Shown: positions 40,401 through 49,485, counted from the stretch's first letter. The stretch is 64,000 nucleotides of DNA from Prinia subflava (GCF_021018805.1 NC_086247.1:89512140-89576139); one strand, 5' to 3'. A program made the numbers and translations. Notes: generated by a model not told the origin, from the sequence alone.

Positions 40401-43400
40401 TTGGGATGTCTGCTTCGCTCCTGACTTGTGGAGCTGAAGTTTGCTCTTGGGGTGCAGCATCAAGTGCCATCTCTTCCTTTACAGGGGAGAATAGTCAGAG
40501 GGCAAGTGTTGGATTTTGCACCTCAGCAGCAGTAGGTTGCTGCTGCTGTTGAAGGCAGTGTAGTTGTGTGGTGAACACAGAGTTGTGGGTTTGGAAGCTT
40601 TCGGTTCCTTTCTTTCTTTTGTCACTCTGTCGTTTTGAATGTGTCCTGTCCTTGTGACTTTCTGATGAATCATTCTAGTAAATTCTCAGCCTTGAATCAC
40701 TTGACAGTGATCATTAACTCAAGTGATGCTAACTTTGAGTACCAGTAACTGGTGTTACCTGGAATTCTTTTAGTAGTTTTAGTTCAATACAGTAGCTGTA
40801 ATATACATCTGAAATTGGCTGTGTTGCTGTATTTTATGAACTGCAGTTGCTGTTTAAACGTCGCTGGTTCAATTTGTGCTTTAATTCATATAGATTATAA
40901 AGAAGAATCCAGGTGTTTCTATTGTTTACATTCTCAAATTGTGTTTGAGTCAAATCAACTTGTAGTTTGATGGTTTTTTTACTGTTACACTTGTGTGCTT
41001 TGCAATTTAGTGAGCATTTCTTAAAAGCTTTGTGTATGCTTTAAGCAGGATGATTAACTGTCTTACTTCTTTCTCAGGGAGTTCAGTGCCTGTGACCAGT
41101 AGCAGTGTTTCTGCATTTTCTGCTTCTTCTGGAGGTTTTCTGGATTTAGACAAATTCAAGAAGCCTGAAGGAAGTTGGGATTGTGAGGTCTGCTTGGTCC
41201 AAAACAAAGCAGAAGCCACAAAATGCATAGCCTGTGCAAGTGCGAAGCCAGGCACCAAAGCAGAGCTCAAAGGTAATTCTTACTGAGAAGAACAGGGATG
41301 TGCATTCTGCAACAGGTTTTTTTGGTGTGTTTTGTTGTTGTTGTTGTTTTTGGTTTTGTTTTTTTGTGTTTTTGTTTGTTTTGCTTTTGCTTTTGTTTTT
41401 GTGTTTTGTTTTGTTTTTTTAAAGTACAGTGATTTTTCCTTTGAGTATGGCAAAACTGTCCATTTGTTGTCTAGGAATATTGCCTAAATAAGATCGTGTG
41501 TGTATGTTTCCACACCCATTCTCCAGAAAAGGATTGGGTTTTTTAGAGGACAGCTTGTGTCAGTGAAATAGTTGTTTGTTTCAAGTTGTGTTGTTCATTT
41601 GGAGTTTAGGCTAAAACCATGGTCTTTTCAAAGAGCTCAGCATGTGCTTTTCCAAGCCAGGTGCTGCACAGAACATCACCGTTGCAAAAAGATATGTGTG
41701 GAGAGGAAGTGTGGAATTTCCTTGTCTGTGTGCATGGGGGGTGTGTTTTGTTGAACAGTTTTGACTGGGAAAGCTCAAGACTAGAATCCCAGCCATGTAC
41801 CTAAAGACTGCATGTATTACATCATATATTGCAAACTTGACATTGTTGCTCATTTCTGCAGGTTTTGGTACTGCTACTGTGTCTACAAATGCTGCAATGC
41901 CCTCATTTACATTCGGTGTCCCGTCATCGTCCTCTGAATCTTCTCAAACATTAGGTAGCACAGGAAATTTTAAATTTGGAGAACAAAGTAGCTTTAAGTT
42001 CGGCATTGCATCCGAATCCGCATCATCCAGCACTGTGACTGGAGGGTTTAAGTTTCCTACTGGTTCAGGGAACTTCAAATTTGGAGTTTCTTCCTCAGAC
42101 TCTAAATCAGATGACAGCAAAAAAGAAAGTAAAAGTAACAGTTTTACCTTTGGACTTCCATCTACAAGCAGTCAGGCTCCTTCAACATTTCAGTTTGGAA
42201 CGACGAGTCTGGGGCAGCAGGAAAAGAAGGAGGAACCAGTTTTGGCAGCTTTTGGTTCTGCTACAAGCTCTACTTCTTCCATAGCTACTAATGAGAATAA
42301 AACTGGAGTCGGTGGCTTCACTTTTGGAACTGTGGCAGAAAAGGATGCAGCTTCACCTGCTTTGCCATTTAAGAAGTTAGATGAGAAAAAGGATGAAACT
42401 GTTTCAATGAAGGGAGGCTTCTCTTTCGGCAGTGTGGAATCTGCACCTGCCTCACAGTTTGTTTTGGGAAGGGCAGAAGAGAAGCAGGACTCTGTCACTT
42501 CTGCTGGTCCATTAGCATTTGGAAAGAAAGCTGACAATGAAGAGGTAAAGGCACAGCCTATCTTTTCATCTGGGACAGCTGAGCATACCAAAGAGGAGAG
42601 CACAGCAAAACCTGTATTCAATTTCAGTTTTGGTAAACCACCGGAAAAGGAAAGTGAGCAGGCAAAGGCACCTTTTGCATTTGGGGCACCAACCAGTACT
42701 TGTGGTAAGCAGAACACCTTTTGCCTTCACTTCTCTGCTCGTGTCTATCAAATAATACCTCTGAGGCTGAACTGGACTGTGGGATTTATGCGCTACCTGC
42801 AGCCTGGCTTTAGTTCTAGTTGTCAATGTGTAGACAATATGTGGCAATTTCTTGGTAGATTTCAGTGAGTTTTAACACTATGTTTAGACAAAAAAAATTG
42901 CCACACCTTAAGGAACCTGTATCACTGCTTGTGTGAAGTTTTACTGTCTCAGTAGTAGCAGCTCAGCTGGTGATAAAATCTGTAATATGGTGCACTATAG
43001 AGGCCTCATACTAGTGTTGGTTTTTATAGTGAAAGGGAAGGAGAGAGGGAATATCTTATTTCCATTTACTTGCAGCTCTGCTGCAGTTTCTCTACTGCTA
43101 CAGAGGTACAAAAATCACTTCACAGATTGTCGCTGTTGTGTTAGGGGCAGCTGAATGAGCAACACAGACTCTCATCTTAGAAGGCATATCTCAGAGTTTA
43201 TTAGAAAGCACACCTCTTTATAGACTGTTTTGATACAGCTGGACAGGACTGATCCTTTAATTAACACCCCTCACCATCATTGACTAATTAGAAATGACAC
43301 CCTTTTGTAAACATATTGCAAATAAACACCAAGTGTGAATACCAGGTGCAAGGATTGTTTTGAATTCTTTAACTGAGCTTTCTCACAGCTCCCCAGACAG

Positions 43401-46400
43401 TGCCTGGGGAGGTTTGACTTTCACAGGGCTTGCTACTGTCTGTGCTTGAAAATTCCTCTCTGACCAGGCTGTCAGCATCCACAATAGATACTGCAGTTTT
43501 GTGCTCCTTTAGTTTGTTGGAAGTTTGCAGAGGAGGATTAAAGTTTTTCAGTGATGGTTGCTGTGTGAAAAGTTCTTGGTTGTTCAACTCCATTTGTGTG
43601 ACTTAGTAGTAACTGTGTTTCTTCCTTTCAGATCAAGGAGCATCCTTCAGCTTCTTGAGCTCCAGTTCCTCCAGCACGGTGGTACCCACCACTTCAGCCA
43701 ACAGCAGCAGCATGTTTGGCAGCACCCTCTCTTCCTCAAACCCTCAGCCAGTTCCCACTCCCTTTGTGTTTGGACAACCCAGCAACACTGTGACCAGCTC
43801 TGTTTTTGGCAATCCTGCAGAATCTGCAACGTCTCAGTCATTTGGCTTCTCTCAAGAAAACAAACCAGCAGCCACATCTTCCAGCACTGGCTCGACTCTG
43901 ACTCCGTTTCTCTTTGCTTCAGGAGAGAGCAGTACCAATGCAGCAAATTCAGGATTTACTTTTGGAGCCACAACTACATCAAGTTCAACAGGTATGTTTT
44001 AAATAGCTGCTCTTCTCATTTTCTCATTTTTGCCATTATGTAGTGGACTAAGGAGATACTGTTTCATTAATATTTTACTTTGGAAAATGTGCAGGCTAAA
44101 TGCATGGAAGTAGAGAAAAGTACTGAGGATTTATATTCAGCAATGTTAATTTGGGCTCATTTTTCTTCAGTGTGGGAAATTAAACTTAAGAATGAACTGG
44201 CACCAGACTTGTTTTATGCAAAGGACAAATCTTTACTGGATTTCAATTTGTACAGGAGTTGTTCACCATGAGAATGATAATTTCTTTTTTCAATCACTGT
44301 TAGTCCAGTGTTTACAGTTAGAGGCCAATGAATTATAACTTCCTGCTTTTTCGCTCCTGTCCCTAAAACTCTGAATGACAACCTTTGCCAAGTGGTTCCC
44401 TCACAAGTATAAATATATAAATGGTGGAGTACCTGGACATGCAAATAATGCTGCTTGAGGGTTGGTTGCTGCTAAGGAGCATGGCCAGTGCATGTTAATT
44501 TTCTAGGAATGTAGAGAAGACAGCAATAAGAAATACAGAGCTTCTTCATGTTTTATGTTTGTTACTCCACTGCCTGAATTGCATGAACAAATGCATGACT
44601 CAAGACTAAATCTACCAAATTATCTGTATACCTATGAGCCATGCAGAATGTTGGAAAATAACATTGAATCTGTACGGGAAAGACTTAATCTAGTTTGATT
44701 CTGATGGCTTAACTTTGTCAGTCAAAAAAGTTTAATTTGCACACTTTTTTGTGTATCAGAAACAGAGAAAACAGTCCCAAATTACAACAATCAACAGATC
44801 AATTTAAACTGCTTACGAATCAGTAATGTGTGTAATTTAGTTAGTAGGTGACACCATAATTCAAACATCTTCACAAATCCAGAAACCTAAGTTTTGTGGT
44901 GTATCATCTTGGAAAGAAAGTCAGCCGTTCCAGGTTATGGTGCAATTCAAGGGTATTCCCTGTTGCATGAGCATTAGTAATGCTGTTTCAAAGATTTGCC
45001 ATCTATGTTCAGAGTCACTGTTAGCTGCATTTCATTAGTTCTGCTGGCCGTGCAGCTCAACAATTGGGCTGGTTGGTTGTTGATGATAGGTAGAGAATTA
45101 CTCTGTTAAACCAAGTTTTTGAGATTACTGCAATGTTGATTTGGCCTCCAGAAGTTAAACACTTGAATATGATGTTAATGGTAAACACTTGAACAGGGGA
45201 GGGGTGCAGTTGCTGAAAAAAAATAACACATATTCTCCTATTACTAATAATTCAGGAGCTGTATTTTGCATGTCTGAAAAATCCAGTTTGAATGAATATT
45301 TCATGCATGTGGTAGAAACAGCTTTTAGTAAATACAGATTAAAACATACTGTTTGTAGGAATCTATCTGTACAACATGAAGAGGCAGCCAGTGCCTCTGA
45401 AGTTTGAGATTTAGTTTTGTCTGACTCTCATAAACACAGCATTTCTCATGTTGCTTTTAAGAAAAGATGCAGCTCCTGTTGTGGCTGAGGTAGTATCTGT
45501 TCTATATACTCAGGCAACTAGTTTGAAATTAAGATGAGTATTCAGCTACCAGACTTGAGGCTTGAGAACATCTTGGTTCTGGATTCATTTTTGAGGGCAC
45601 GAGGGAAGGGGCCCGTACTGACTTCCCTCTCTGTCCCCCAAGGGTCATCGTCTTCGTTTCTGTTTGGTTCTGGGCCTCCAGCACCGGCTGCTGGCCCAGC
45701 CTTTGGTGCCAGTCAGCCCCCAGGATTTGGCCCAAGCCCAGGCTCTGGCCAGCAAAGCGTTCCAAGTTTTGGATCGCTGTCGACATCGTTGTTTCCTGCT
45801 GGCTCCCATCCTGCTCCTTCTGCTTTCGGCTCGGTCTCGAGCAGCACTCAGCCCCCTGTGTTCGGCCAGCAGGCAGCCCATCAGCCAGCTTTTGGCTCTG
45901 GTACCCCCAGTACTGGTGAGTGCCCACCATCCTCTTCCCTTTTGCTTTCAAAGATTATGTATTTTATTTTCTTTCTCATGAAGTGCACCATAAATTATAT
46001 GGAGAAAGATGACTTTGGCATTGCCCGTGTATTTCAATATAGGAATTGCCCTCCACAAAAACAATGGGTGGGTATAGGGTTGTCCTTATGTCCCAGTCCT
46101 GACAGTGGCGACACAATGTGCCACAGCTATCCAGCTTCACAGTACGCCTTCTCCACAAGAGACTTAGCAACTCTACAACTAAATTTTGAGCTTTATTTTC
46201 TTCAGAAACCTAATGATTAAAAGGAACTGAAAACCATGGAGTAATCACTGGTAAGATTGTGCAAAACAAAAAGAGCACACACACTGCAAAATGGTTATTT
46301 TTTGATTTGAGAAATTCTTAGTTATCTGACTTGAACAGGTTTATTGTATAAAATACAGTCAGAATTGTTTGAGGTTTTTTTTATTTTTTATTTATGGGTT

Positions 46401-47901
46401 AAGACTGTGTATTAAGGTCTCTTTACTAATGAAGTATAAAATGCCATGGGAAAGGGGCAGAGAGAATGAATCTTGTAACTTAAGAAAGACCTGTTCCATA
46501 CTAGTAATAACTTAAAAACAAAAACAGTGCCAGAATGTCTATTTGATATCACAAAAGGGAAAAGCCTCCTTTTTTCCTCTCAGAAGTTTTACAAAATAGC
46601 CTCCATTAAAAGTAACCAACATTTTTGTACTAATCAGTAGATTAGTACAAGCAGATTAGTGCACAACACATTACTCAGTCGATTTTTCATTAATCAGGTA
46701 GCAGCTGAAAGGTAAAGTTCTCCCTGGATTTTCTGTATTACTTGTTAGTTTACTCTGATGGTTGGAATGCTTGGGGGTTTTTCAGATGAGGAGCAGTTAG
46801 CAGACTAAATGAAAGGAAGTCTCCAGATCCACTGTACCAACACTGGAAAGTTTACCTGAATATAAATTTACAATTTAAGACTTTATTAATAAACTTGAGT
46901 ATGCACAGGTATAAATTTAGTGATGGCACAGAAGTTAGCAAATTATTAATTATCAGTGTGCCAGTAGTGTGACTTTAAAAATTCCTCAATCTGTGTGAAT
47001 GGATTCATTCAGGAAACTGTTCCTGTAGTAATCTTGACACTTCTGGTGGACACCACCCCCAACTTTGTAATTTTGAGCAACCTGTAAAAAGAATAATCTT
47101 TAAAGATAATGGTAAAGAACATGAGGATTTTGCTGGAAAGGATGAACTCAAATTTCAGCTTTCTTACTTGTTCTGCTTCCACCCCATCTTCCCAGGTTCT
47201 GTGTTCCGGTTTGGAGGTAGTAATACTAATTTCAGCTTTCCAAATAACCCAGGAGTATTCACTTTTGGTGCAAATCCTCCTGCACCAGCACCTCCTGCAC
47301 CGCCTTCTGGCACTTCAGGATTTTCCTTCAACCAGCAAGCAGCATTTACAGTGGGGTAAGAGACTGTATCAGAATTTCCCTTGAGCCTTGGGTAATATCA
47401 GTGGACAGTGTTCAGCCTCTGCTGCTGTTAAATCATGAGGTGTTCAGATGAACCTTGGAATTTGAAACTAAATTTGGCATCTTTCCTTGTATTAGCCTGA
47501 CCGGCTAACTAAGCACCGCTATCTGTAAAGGAGCCTAGCTGTCAGGAAAGTCACACAGCAACACATGTGAGATTGTCTTGTTCTTGAGAGGTAGAACCCG
47601 TATCCAGCCATTATGCTGCTGCCTACCTTCTGAATAAGAGAGATTTAATTGGTTTCTGGAACTCTCTTCCTCCTGTTCGTCATTTGCTGCTTGTTGCCAG
47701 CTGGTGACTAGTGAGACAAGACTATCAAACAGTTGTTCTGGAATATCTACTCAGTGCTGCTACTGAATTTTCAGCTACACTGTCCTAAACTCTGAACTAC
47801 TAATTTCTTTTAATAGGACTAATGGGAAAAATGTTTTCTCTGCCTCTGGATCTTCAGTTGCTGGTCGGAAGATAAAGACTGCAGTTAGACGTAGAAAGTA
47901 A
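6900..47901 (+). CDS. NUP153: NUP153, nuclear pore complex protein Nup153 (complete, 22 exons)
   Basis: Nup153 is the FG nucleoporin of the nuclear basket; it docks importins and exportins, binds Ran and tethers basket parts. Exons: 6900-6998, 21621-21837, 24040-24288, 25474-25613, 25709-25837, 27260-27376, 27504-27548, 27657-27710, 30424-30573, 31320-31372, 33886-34024, 35630-35767, 36148-36240, 36470-36557, 36828-36947, 38562-39176, 41078-41272, 41862-42704, 43632-43991, 45643-45915, 47196-47355, 47817-47901. All have AG/GT borders and agreeing phases; the sum is 4362 nt, 1453 residues, close to the 1475 of human, which also has 22 coding exons. Order in the protein: N-terminal pore-targeting and RNA-binding region (about 1-610), four RanBP2-type zinc fingers with Trp at about 654, 721, 791 and 849, then an FG-rich domain (about 881-1430) and a basic C-terminus [11 protein letters not shown]. 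Finger 1 is abnormal. Confidence 0.97.
11925..12960 (+). mobile_element. CR1 LINE fragment (reverse transcriptase to 3' part), degenerate
   Basis: Recognisable CR1 wording on the + strand: a block for interaction of the RT palm (acctggactttagcagtgcc), then [17 protein letters not shown], then the [13 protein letters not shown] region, and finally gaactgcccagagaggtttc of the ORF2 end. Frames are broken throughout. An exact 18-bp tandem duplication sits at 12065-12100. Confidence 0.75.
13135..13735 (+). mobile_element. CR1 LINE fragment, 3' part with terminal repeat
   Basis: The + strand carries the conserved stretch cctggagtactgcatccagc, then ggaacaggttgcccggagag, then ggtcccttccaacccaaaac, and ends in the typical 8-bp CR1 tail motif (attctatg, then aatctatg). 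It lies shortly after a separate CR1 copy in the same orientation. Confidence 0.85.
14915..14964 (+). repeat. compound microsatellite (GAAA)n(GGAA)n
   Basis: About six GAAA units run directly into about six GGAA units, a purine-only tract of about 50 bp inside intron 1. Probably length-polymorphic. Confidence 0.95.
16625..17535 (+). mobile_element. CR1 LINE fragment (RT palm/thumb region to 3' end)
   Basis: The + strand at 16911-17150 reads [20 protein letters not shown] and then [20 protein letters not shown], followed by [17 protein letters not shown]. This is the CR1 reverse transcriptase; the catalytic FADD box is mutated to FAVD. The copy continues through gcctggatcagcagtagtgt to a CR1 3' terminus near 17481-17535 (tgatcttaaaggtgttttcc). 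Confidence 0.85.
17545..18040 (+). repeat. degenerate 21-bp minisatellite, about 23 units
   Basis: The stretch divides into units of 19-22 bp, most often 21, that begin with GGCTTTGG or a variant, carry GCCCTT or a variant in the middle, and end around AAATGAG or AAATCAG. Examples start near 17602, 17735, 17788, 17881 and 17980. Because 21 is a multiple of three, long open frames exist on the - strand, but they only reflect the repeat. Confidence 0.8.
18036..18097 (+). mobile_element. second CR1 3' terminus after the minisatellite
   Basis: The stretch gttggacacactgatctaag and then aggtcttttccagccttaat and cagtgattccatgatg repeats the CR1 3' end already present at 17487-17538, so the minisatellite is bracketed by two copies of the CR1 terminus. 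Confidence 0.75.
21621..21837 (+). CDS. NUP153: NUP153 exon 2
   Basis: Residues 34-106, starting [20 protein letters not shown] and followed by KYFNKRED and an acidic stretch. The [14 protein letters not shown] block is the highly conserved N-terminal segment used for nuclear envelope and pore association. Enters in phase 0 and ends in phase 1. Confidence 0.95.
21838..24039 (+). other. NUP153: NUP153 intron 2
   Basis: AT-rich intron of 2.2 kb with an A/C-rich stretch near 21945-22050. No recognisable element. Confidence 0.8.
24040..24288 (+). CDS. NUP153: NUP153 exon 3
   Basis: Residues 106-189, including [26 protein letters not shown] and [20 protein letters not shown], nearly identical to the mammalian protein. 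The acceptor is cttgtttag, the donor gtaact. Phase 1 at both ends. Confidence 0.95.
24289..25473 (+). other. NUP153: NUP153 intron 3
   Basis: AT-rich intron of 1.2 kb without a recognisable repeat or gene. Confidence 0.8.
25474..25613 (+). CDS. NUP153: NUP153 exon 4
   Basis: Encodes [20 protein letters not shown] and then SHSLSQH and [11 protein letters not shown]. The first Asp codon is split with exon 3. Ends in phase 0 at a gtaagt donor. Confidence 0.95.
25709..25837 (+). CDS. NUP153: NUP153 exon 5
   Basis: 43 codons, including [20 protein letters not shown] and [12 protein letters not shown]. Start of the segment that in the human protein (about residues 250-400) binds single-stranded RNA. 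Phase 0 at both ends. Confidence 0.95.
25838..27259 (+). other. NUP153: NUP153 intron 5
   Basis: AT-rich intron of 1.4 kb; nothing recognisable seen. Confidence 0.8.
27260..27376 (+). CDS. NUP153: NUP153 exon 6
   Basis: 39 codons, with RRQMKAK-like [20 protein letters not shown] and [17 protein letters not shown], a basic and well-conserved part of the RNA-binding region. Phase 0 at both ends; reading past 27376 into GG-S-P would be intron. Confidence 0.95.
27504..27548 (+). CDS. NUP153: NUP153 exon 7 (45 nt)
   Basis: Fifteen codons, [15 protein letters not shown], between a ttcaatag acceptor and a gtaagt donor. Phase 0 at both ends, so it can be skipped without a frameshift. Confidence 0.93.
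27657..27710 (+). CDS. NUP153: NUP153 exon 8 (54 nt)
   Basis: Eighteen codons, [18 protein letters not shown], matching the PLDRSG...DFQ segment of the family. Phase 0 at both ends. Confidence 0.92.
27711..30423 (+). other. NUP153: NUP153 intron 8
   Basis: 2.7-kb AT-rich intron. It holds a G/T-rich imperfect repeat at about 28936-28982 and two joined CR1 pieces at 29110-29680. Confidence 0.8.
29110..29680 (+). mobile_element. two juxtaposed CR1 reverse-transcriptase fragments
   Basis: Piece one (to about 29525) reads [14 protein letters not shown] sequence with the FADD box intact, then [20 protein letters not shown]. Piece two (from about 29535) returns to an earlier point of the same domain, [20 protein letters not shown]. 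The order shows a duplication or two insertions, not one copy. Both are + strand and full of stops. Confidence 0.75.
30424..30573 (+). CDS. NUP153: NUP153 exon 9
   Basis: Fifty codons: [20 protein letters not shown], then YFKPSLKSA and a basic end. The Met here is internal; it aligns with a Val of the human protein. Phase 0 at both ends. Confidence 0.94.
30574..31319 (+). other. NUP153: NUP153 intron 9
   Basis: Short AT-rich intron without a recognisable element. Confidence 0.8.
31320..31372 (+). CDS. NUP153: NUP153 exon 10 (53 nt)
   Basis: Encodes [17 protein letters not shown] plus two bases of a split Ser codon, between attttgcag and gtatga. Little sequence conservation, but the phases (0 in, 2 out) fit both neighbours. 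Confidence 0.85.
31373..33885 (+). other. NUP153: NUP153 intron 10
   Basis: 2.5-kb intron with T-rich tracts near 31690-31735 and 33040-33140 and a short CA run near 33411-33425. No gene or clear transposon seen. Confidence 0.8.
33886..34024 (+). CDS. NUP153: NUP153 exon 11
   Basis: Completes the split Ser and reads [20 protein letters not shown], then [18 protein letters not shown], the basic KMRRER motif of the family. Ends in phase 0 (QQL) at gtaagg. Confidence 0.93.
34025..35629 (+). other. NUP153: NUP153 intron 11
   Basis: 1.6-kb AT-rich intron. A short catagaatcctagaatgg stretch near 35175 resembles a CR1 tail but is too short to call. Confidence 0.8.
35630..35767 (+). CDS. NUP153: NUP153 exon 12
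   Basis: 46 codons: [20 protein letters not shown], then [17 protein letters not shown] and VMNK. Acidic start and a TFNFS motif as in mammals. Phase 0 at both ends. Confidence 0.94.
36148..36240 (+). CDS. NUP153: NUP153 exon 13
   Basis: 31 codons: [20 protein letters not shown] and then [11 protein letters not shown]. Phase 0 at both ends. Confidence 0.94.
36470..36557 (+). CDS. NUP153: NUP153 exon 14
   Basis: Reads [20 protein letters not shown] and then TPVTSILSP, ending in phase 1. The acceptor is a tandem tatagcag: the exon may begin at 36470 (Ile) or at 36467, which would add one Gln. I chose 36470 because family members have no extra residue here. Confidence 0.9.
36828..36947 (+). 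CDS. NUP153: NUP153 exon 15
   Basis: Reads [20 protein letters not shown], then [20 protein letters not shown]. The [11 protein letters not shown] block is conserved just before the zinc fingers. Phase 1 at both ends. Confidence 0.95.
36948..38561 (+). other. NUP153: NUP153 intron 15
   Basis: 1.6-kb AT-rich intron containing the (GT)11 run at 37531-37552. No gene seen. Confidence 0.8.
37531..37552 (+). repeat. (GT)11 microsatellite
   Basis: Eleven uninterrupted GT units in NUP153 intron 15. Confidence 0.98.
38562..39176 (+). CDS. NUP153: NUP153 exon 16, zinc fingers 1-3
   Basis: 205 codons. After [15 protein letters not shown] come three RanBP2-type finger units. Finger 2 ([20 protein letters not shown]) and finger 3 ([20 protein letters not shown]) have the W-x-C-x2-C-x10-C-x2-C pattern that binds zinc and RanGDP. 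Finger 1 reads [13 protein letters not shown] then GKCVTC: the first Cys is Ser, and the loop spacing is altered. Ends in phase 1. Confidence 0.96.
39177..41077 (+). other. NUP153: NUP153 intron 16
   Basis: 1.9-kb intron. Open frames of about 90 codons at 40095-40370 (+) and 38623-39147 (-) have no family resemblance. Nothing else seen. Confidence 0.75.
41078..41272 (+). CDS. NUP153: NUP153 exon 17, zinc finger 4
   Basis: Ser/Val-rich linker, then [11 protein letters not shown] and the canonical finger [20 protein letters not shown], then [12 protein letters not shown]. Phase 1 at both ends. Confidence 0.96.
41273..41861 (+). other. NUP153: NUP153 intron 17
   Basis: Contains a 105-bp run made almost only of T and G (about 41315-41421), with GTT and GTTTT units. 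No gene seen. Confidence 0.8.
41862..42704 (+). CDS. NUP153: NUP153 exon 18, first part of FG domain
   Basis: The largest exon, 843 nt. It encodes an FG region of FxFG type: TFG, KFG, QFG and SFG motifs, about 13 FG dipeptides, separated by Ser/Lys/Glu-rich spacers such as GQQEKKEEP and [11 protein letters not shown] repeats bind transport receptors and are intrinsically disordered. FVLGRAEEK and FGKKADNEE match conserved family blocks. Phase 1 at both ends. Confidence 0.96.
42705..43631 (+). other. NUP153: NUP153 intron 18
   Basis: 0.9-kb intron, more than a third of it a solo LTR in the - orientation at 43128-43483. Confidence 0.85.
43128..43483 (-). mobile_element. solo LTR, avian class II (ERVK-like) type
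   Basis: Read on the - strand, this 356-bp segment starts TG and ends CA. It contains a TATA-like ctataaag (43216-43223) followed closely by AATAAA (43197-43202) and a short U5-like end. It is flanked by a near-perfect 6-bp target duplication, acagat at 43122-43127 and atagat at 43484-43489; 6 bp is the size made by class II retroviruses. No gag, pol or env sequence is present. Assignment to class II is from the structure, not from a database match. Confidence 0.75.
43632..43991 (+). CDS. NUP153: NUP153 exon 19, FG domain
   Basis: 120 codons, starting [19 protein letters not shown], then [30 protein letters not shown] and [12 protein letters not shown]. Ser/Thr-rich FG region, with sites typical of O-GlcNAc-modified nucleoporins. 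Phase 1 at both ends. Confidence 0.96.
43992..45642 (+). other. NUP153: NUP153 intron 19
   Basis: 1.65-kb AT-rich intron; no gene or clear repeat seen. Confidence 0.8.
45643..45915 (+). CDS. NUP153: NUP153 exon 20, FG domain
   Basis: 91 codons: [20 protein letters not shown], then [21 protein letters not shown] and [17 protein letters not shown]. More Pro-, Gly- and GC-rich than the other exons. The CCCCAAG acceptor is weak in pyrimidine run but fits the phase (1 in, 1 out). Confidence 0.95.
45916..47195 (+). other. NUP153: NUP153 intron 20
   Basis: 1.3-kb AT-rich intron; nothing recognisable. Confidence 0.8.
47196..47355 (+). CDS. NUP153: NUP153 exon 21, end of FG domain
   Basis: Reads [36 protein letters not shown] and [13 protein letters not shown]. 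Enters in phase 1 and ends in phase 2. Confidence 0.95.
47356..47816 (+). other. NUP153: NUP153 intron 21
   Basis: Short last intron; no feature seen. Confidence 0.85.
47817..47901 (+). CDS. NUP153: NUP153 exon 22 (terminal coding)
   Basis: Encodes [20 protein letters not shown] then TAVRRRK, with stop TAA at 47899-47901. The basic [11 protein letters not shown] end is the conserved C-terminus, which in mammals binds importin alpha. Confidence 0.97.
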
Positions 47902-48960
47902 ACGCCTGATTGGTAAAGCATCAAAAACATTGGAAGCAGCTACTATCCTGAATTGTTCAGCTTCTACCCTGACTGAATTGTTCAGCTACTATCCGGAAAT
48001 GTTCAGCTACTACCCTGAATTGTTCAGTTACTGGGATTGTACCTCACGCTGGCTTGTCCGAAGTCAGATCTGCCTAAAGGAATATCAAACTTAGCTTTCC
48101 TGTCCTTCCCTCCCCTCTCCCTGTTATGTTTTTCTGGTAGCAAGTAAAGTTGGCAACAAGGCTGTTCTGAAGCGCAAGTCTCCAGTTCCTCCTTTCAGTG
48201 ACTCGGCATGGTGTGGCTGCAGCCCTGAGCAGAGCCTGCACAGTGAATGGCTTGTCGATACCTCCTCACCCGCGTTTACCGACGCCTCGACGTTGTAACT
48301 ATATCAGCGAGGGATGCTGTATAGAGTAGAGAATGTTGATAATGAATGATTCCTATGCTGAGTTTGTGCTGGTGTATGTGTGAAGTGAGTGAGTTTGGGT
48401 GTATCGTGCACTAAAATTTTCTGATAGGGGAAGACTGATTAAAGGATGATCCATGCTAAGGACTTGTTAGATCTGTAGTTCTTCATTTAATAATTATATG
48501 CTATTTCTATATTTTCATTCTTACAGCCCTTTATCACCTGTCTCGCCTTGTTATTTTATTATGAAATGTGTAAATACAATTTTGTTTCTCTGTACTTTTT
48601 TGGCATAACAAATCTGTGAAATTGAAATTTTAATTTTGTGTGTTACAGCCATTTTTGTTTAGTATTGTCTCAGATTTTATGTAAATCCCATTATTCAAAG
48701 TTGCCTAAATCCATTTAGAAAATCTTTAAAATTGGGAATTCTTAAAGTAAGTTTATTGGCTTTTCTGATCCATTTTTGTTTGGACCAAAAACCAGTATTG
48801 TACAAAGTATTAAGTATATATTTTTATATTTACTGAAATGGACTGTGGTGACTTTGGATAATAAGGAAAAGTTTAATATTAAAGCCATGTTTATTACAGT
48901 ATAATTAACATGTTAAACCATGGGATAAATGCCATCAATAAAAACTGCAAAATATTACCT
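47902..48960 (+). other. NUP153: NUP153 3' UTR and poly(A) signal
   Basis: About 1.06 kb. It opens with a 21-bp tandem repeat (47937-48030) and ends with AATAAA at 48937-48942, so cleavage is expected near 48960. An ATTAAA near 48439 could serve a shorter form. Confidence 0.75.
47937..48030 (+). repeat. NUP153: 21-bp imperfect tandem repeat in NUP153 3' UTR
   Basis: Four units of the form cagctactaccctgaattgt plus one base, with one unit of 25 bp and a fifth partial copy. They start 36 bp after the stop codon. Confidence 0.9.
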
Positions 48961-49485
48961 GGCAATTTTAACTCTCTGTAAAGGCATCCCCAGCTGTAAC
49001 TGGGTGAGGTGGTTCCCTCGACCTGAGCAAGGTCTCGTGCTTTCTTCAACCTCTGCTTTTTTGCTTTGGTTTTAGAGGATCTTAAATAAGTTAGAGGAAC
49101 TCCTTCCTCCTGTTAGGAAGGAGAGTTTTACTGCAGACTGAAGCTTGCAGCAGCTTATCACTGTGTCAGTTGACTGCAGCTAACTTTTTATAGTGCTATT
49201 AAAAAACCCAACCTCATGTTAGTAAAGGTTCACCACTGTTCTGACTAGAATGACTGGAAATGGGCTGCTTCTGTAGCAGTTACGGGAACTTCTTGGCGAA
49301 CAGACATTATTCTAGTAAAATCAGAGGAAATGCTTGTTCATAGGGGAACCCACAGCTGAATTTGTACCAAGTCACAGCAGTCTGGCTCAGCCGTGAGTTC
49401 CTCCCTTAGCTAGAAGGGCAGAGAGCTGCATTGCTGTCAGTGCTGTAAATGTCTTCAGAGGCACTGCTGGGGCCTTGGCTGCCCC

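Noticed and set aside
42190..42847. Open frames on the - strand over NUP153 exon 18
   Set aside because: Antisense to the FG-repeat coding sequence; the open frame comes from codon bias of the sense strand.
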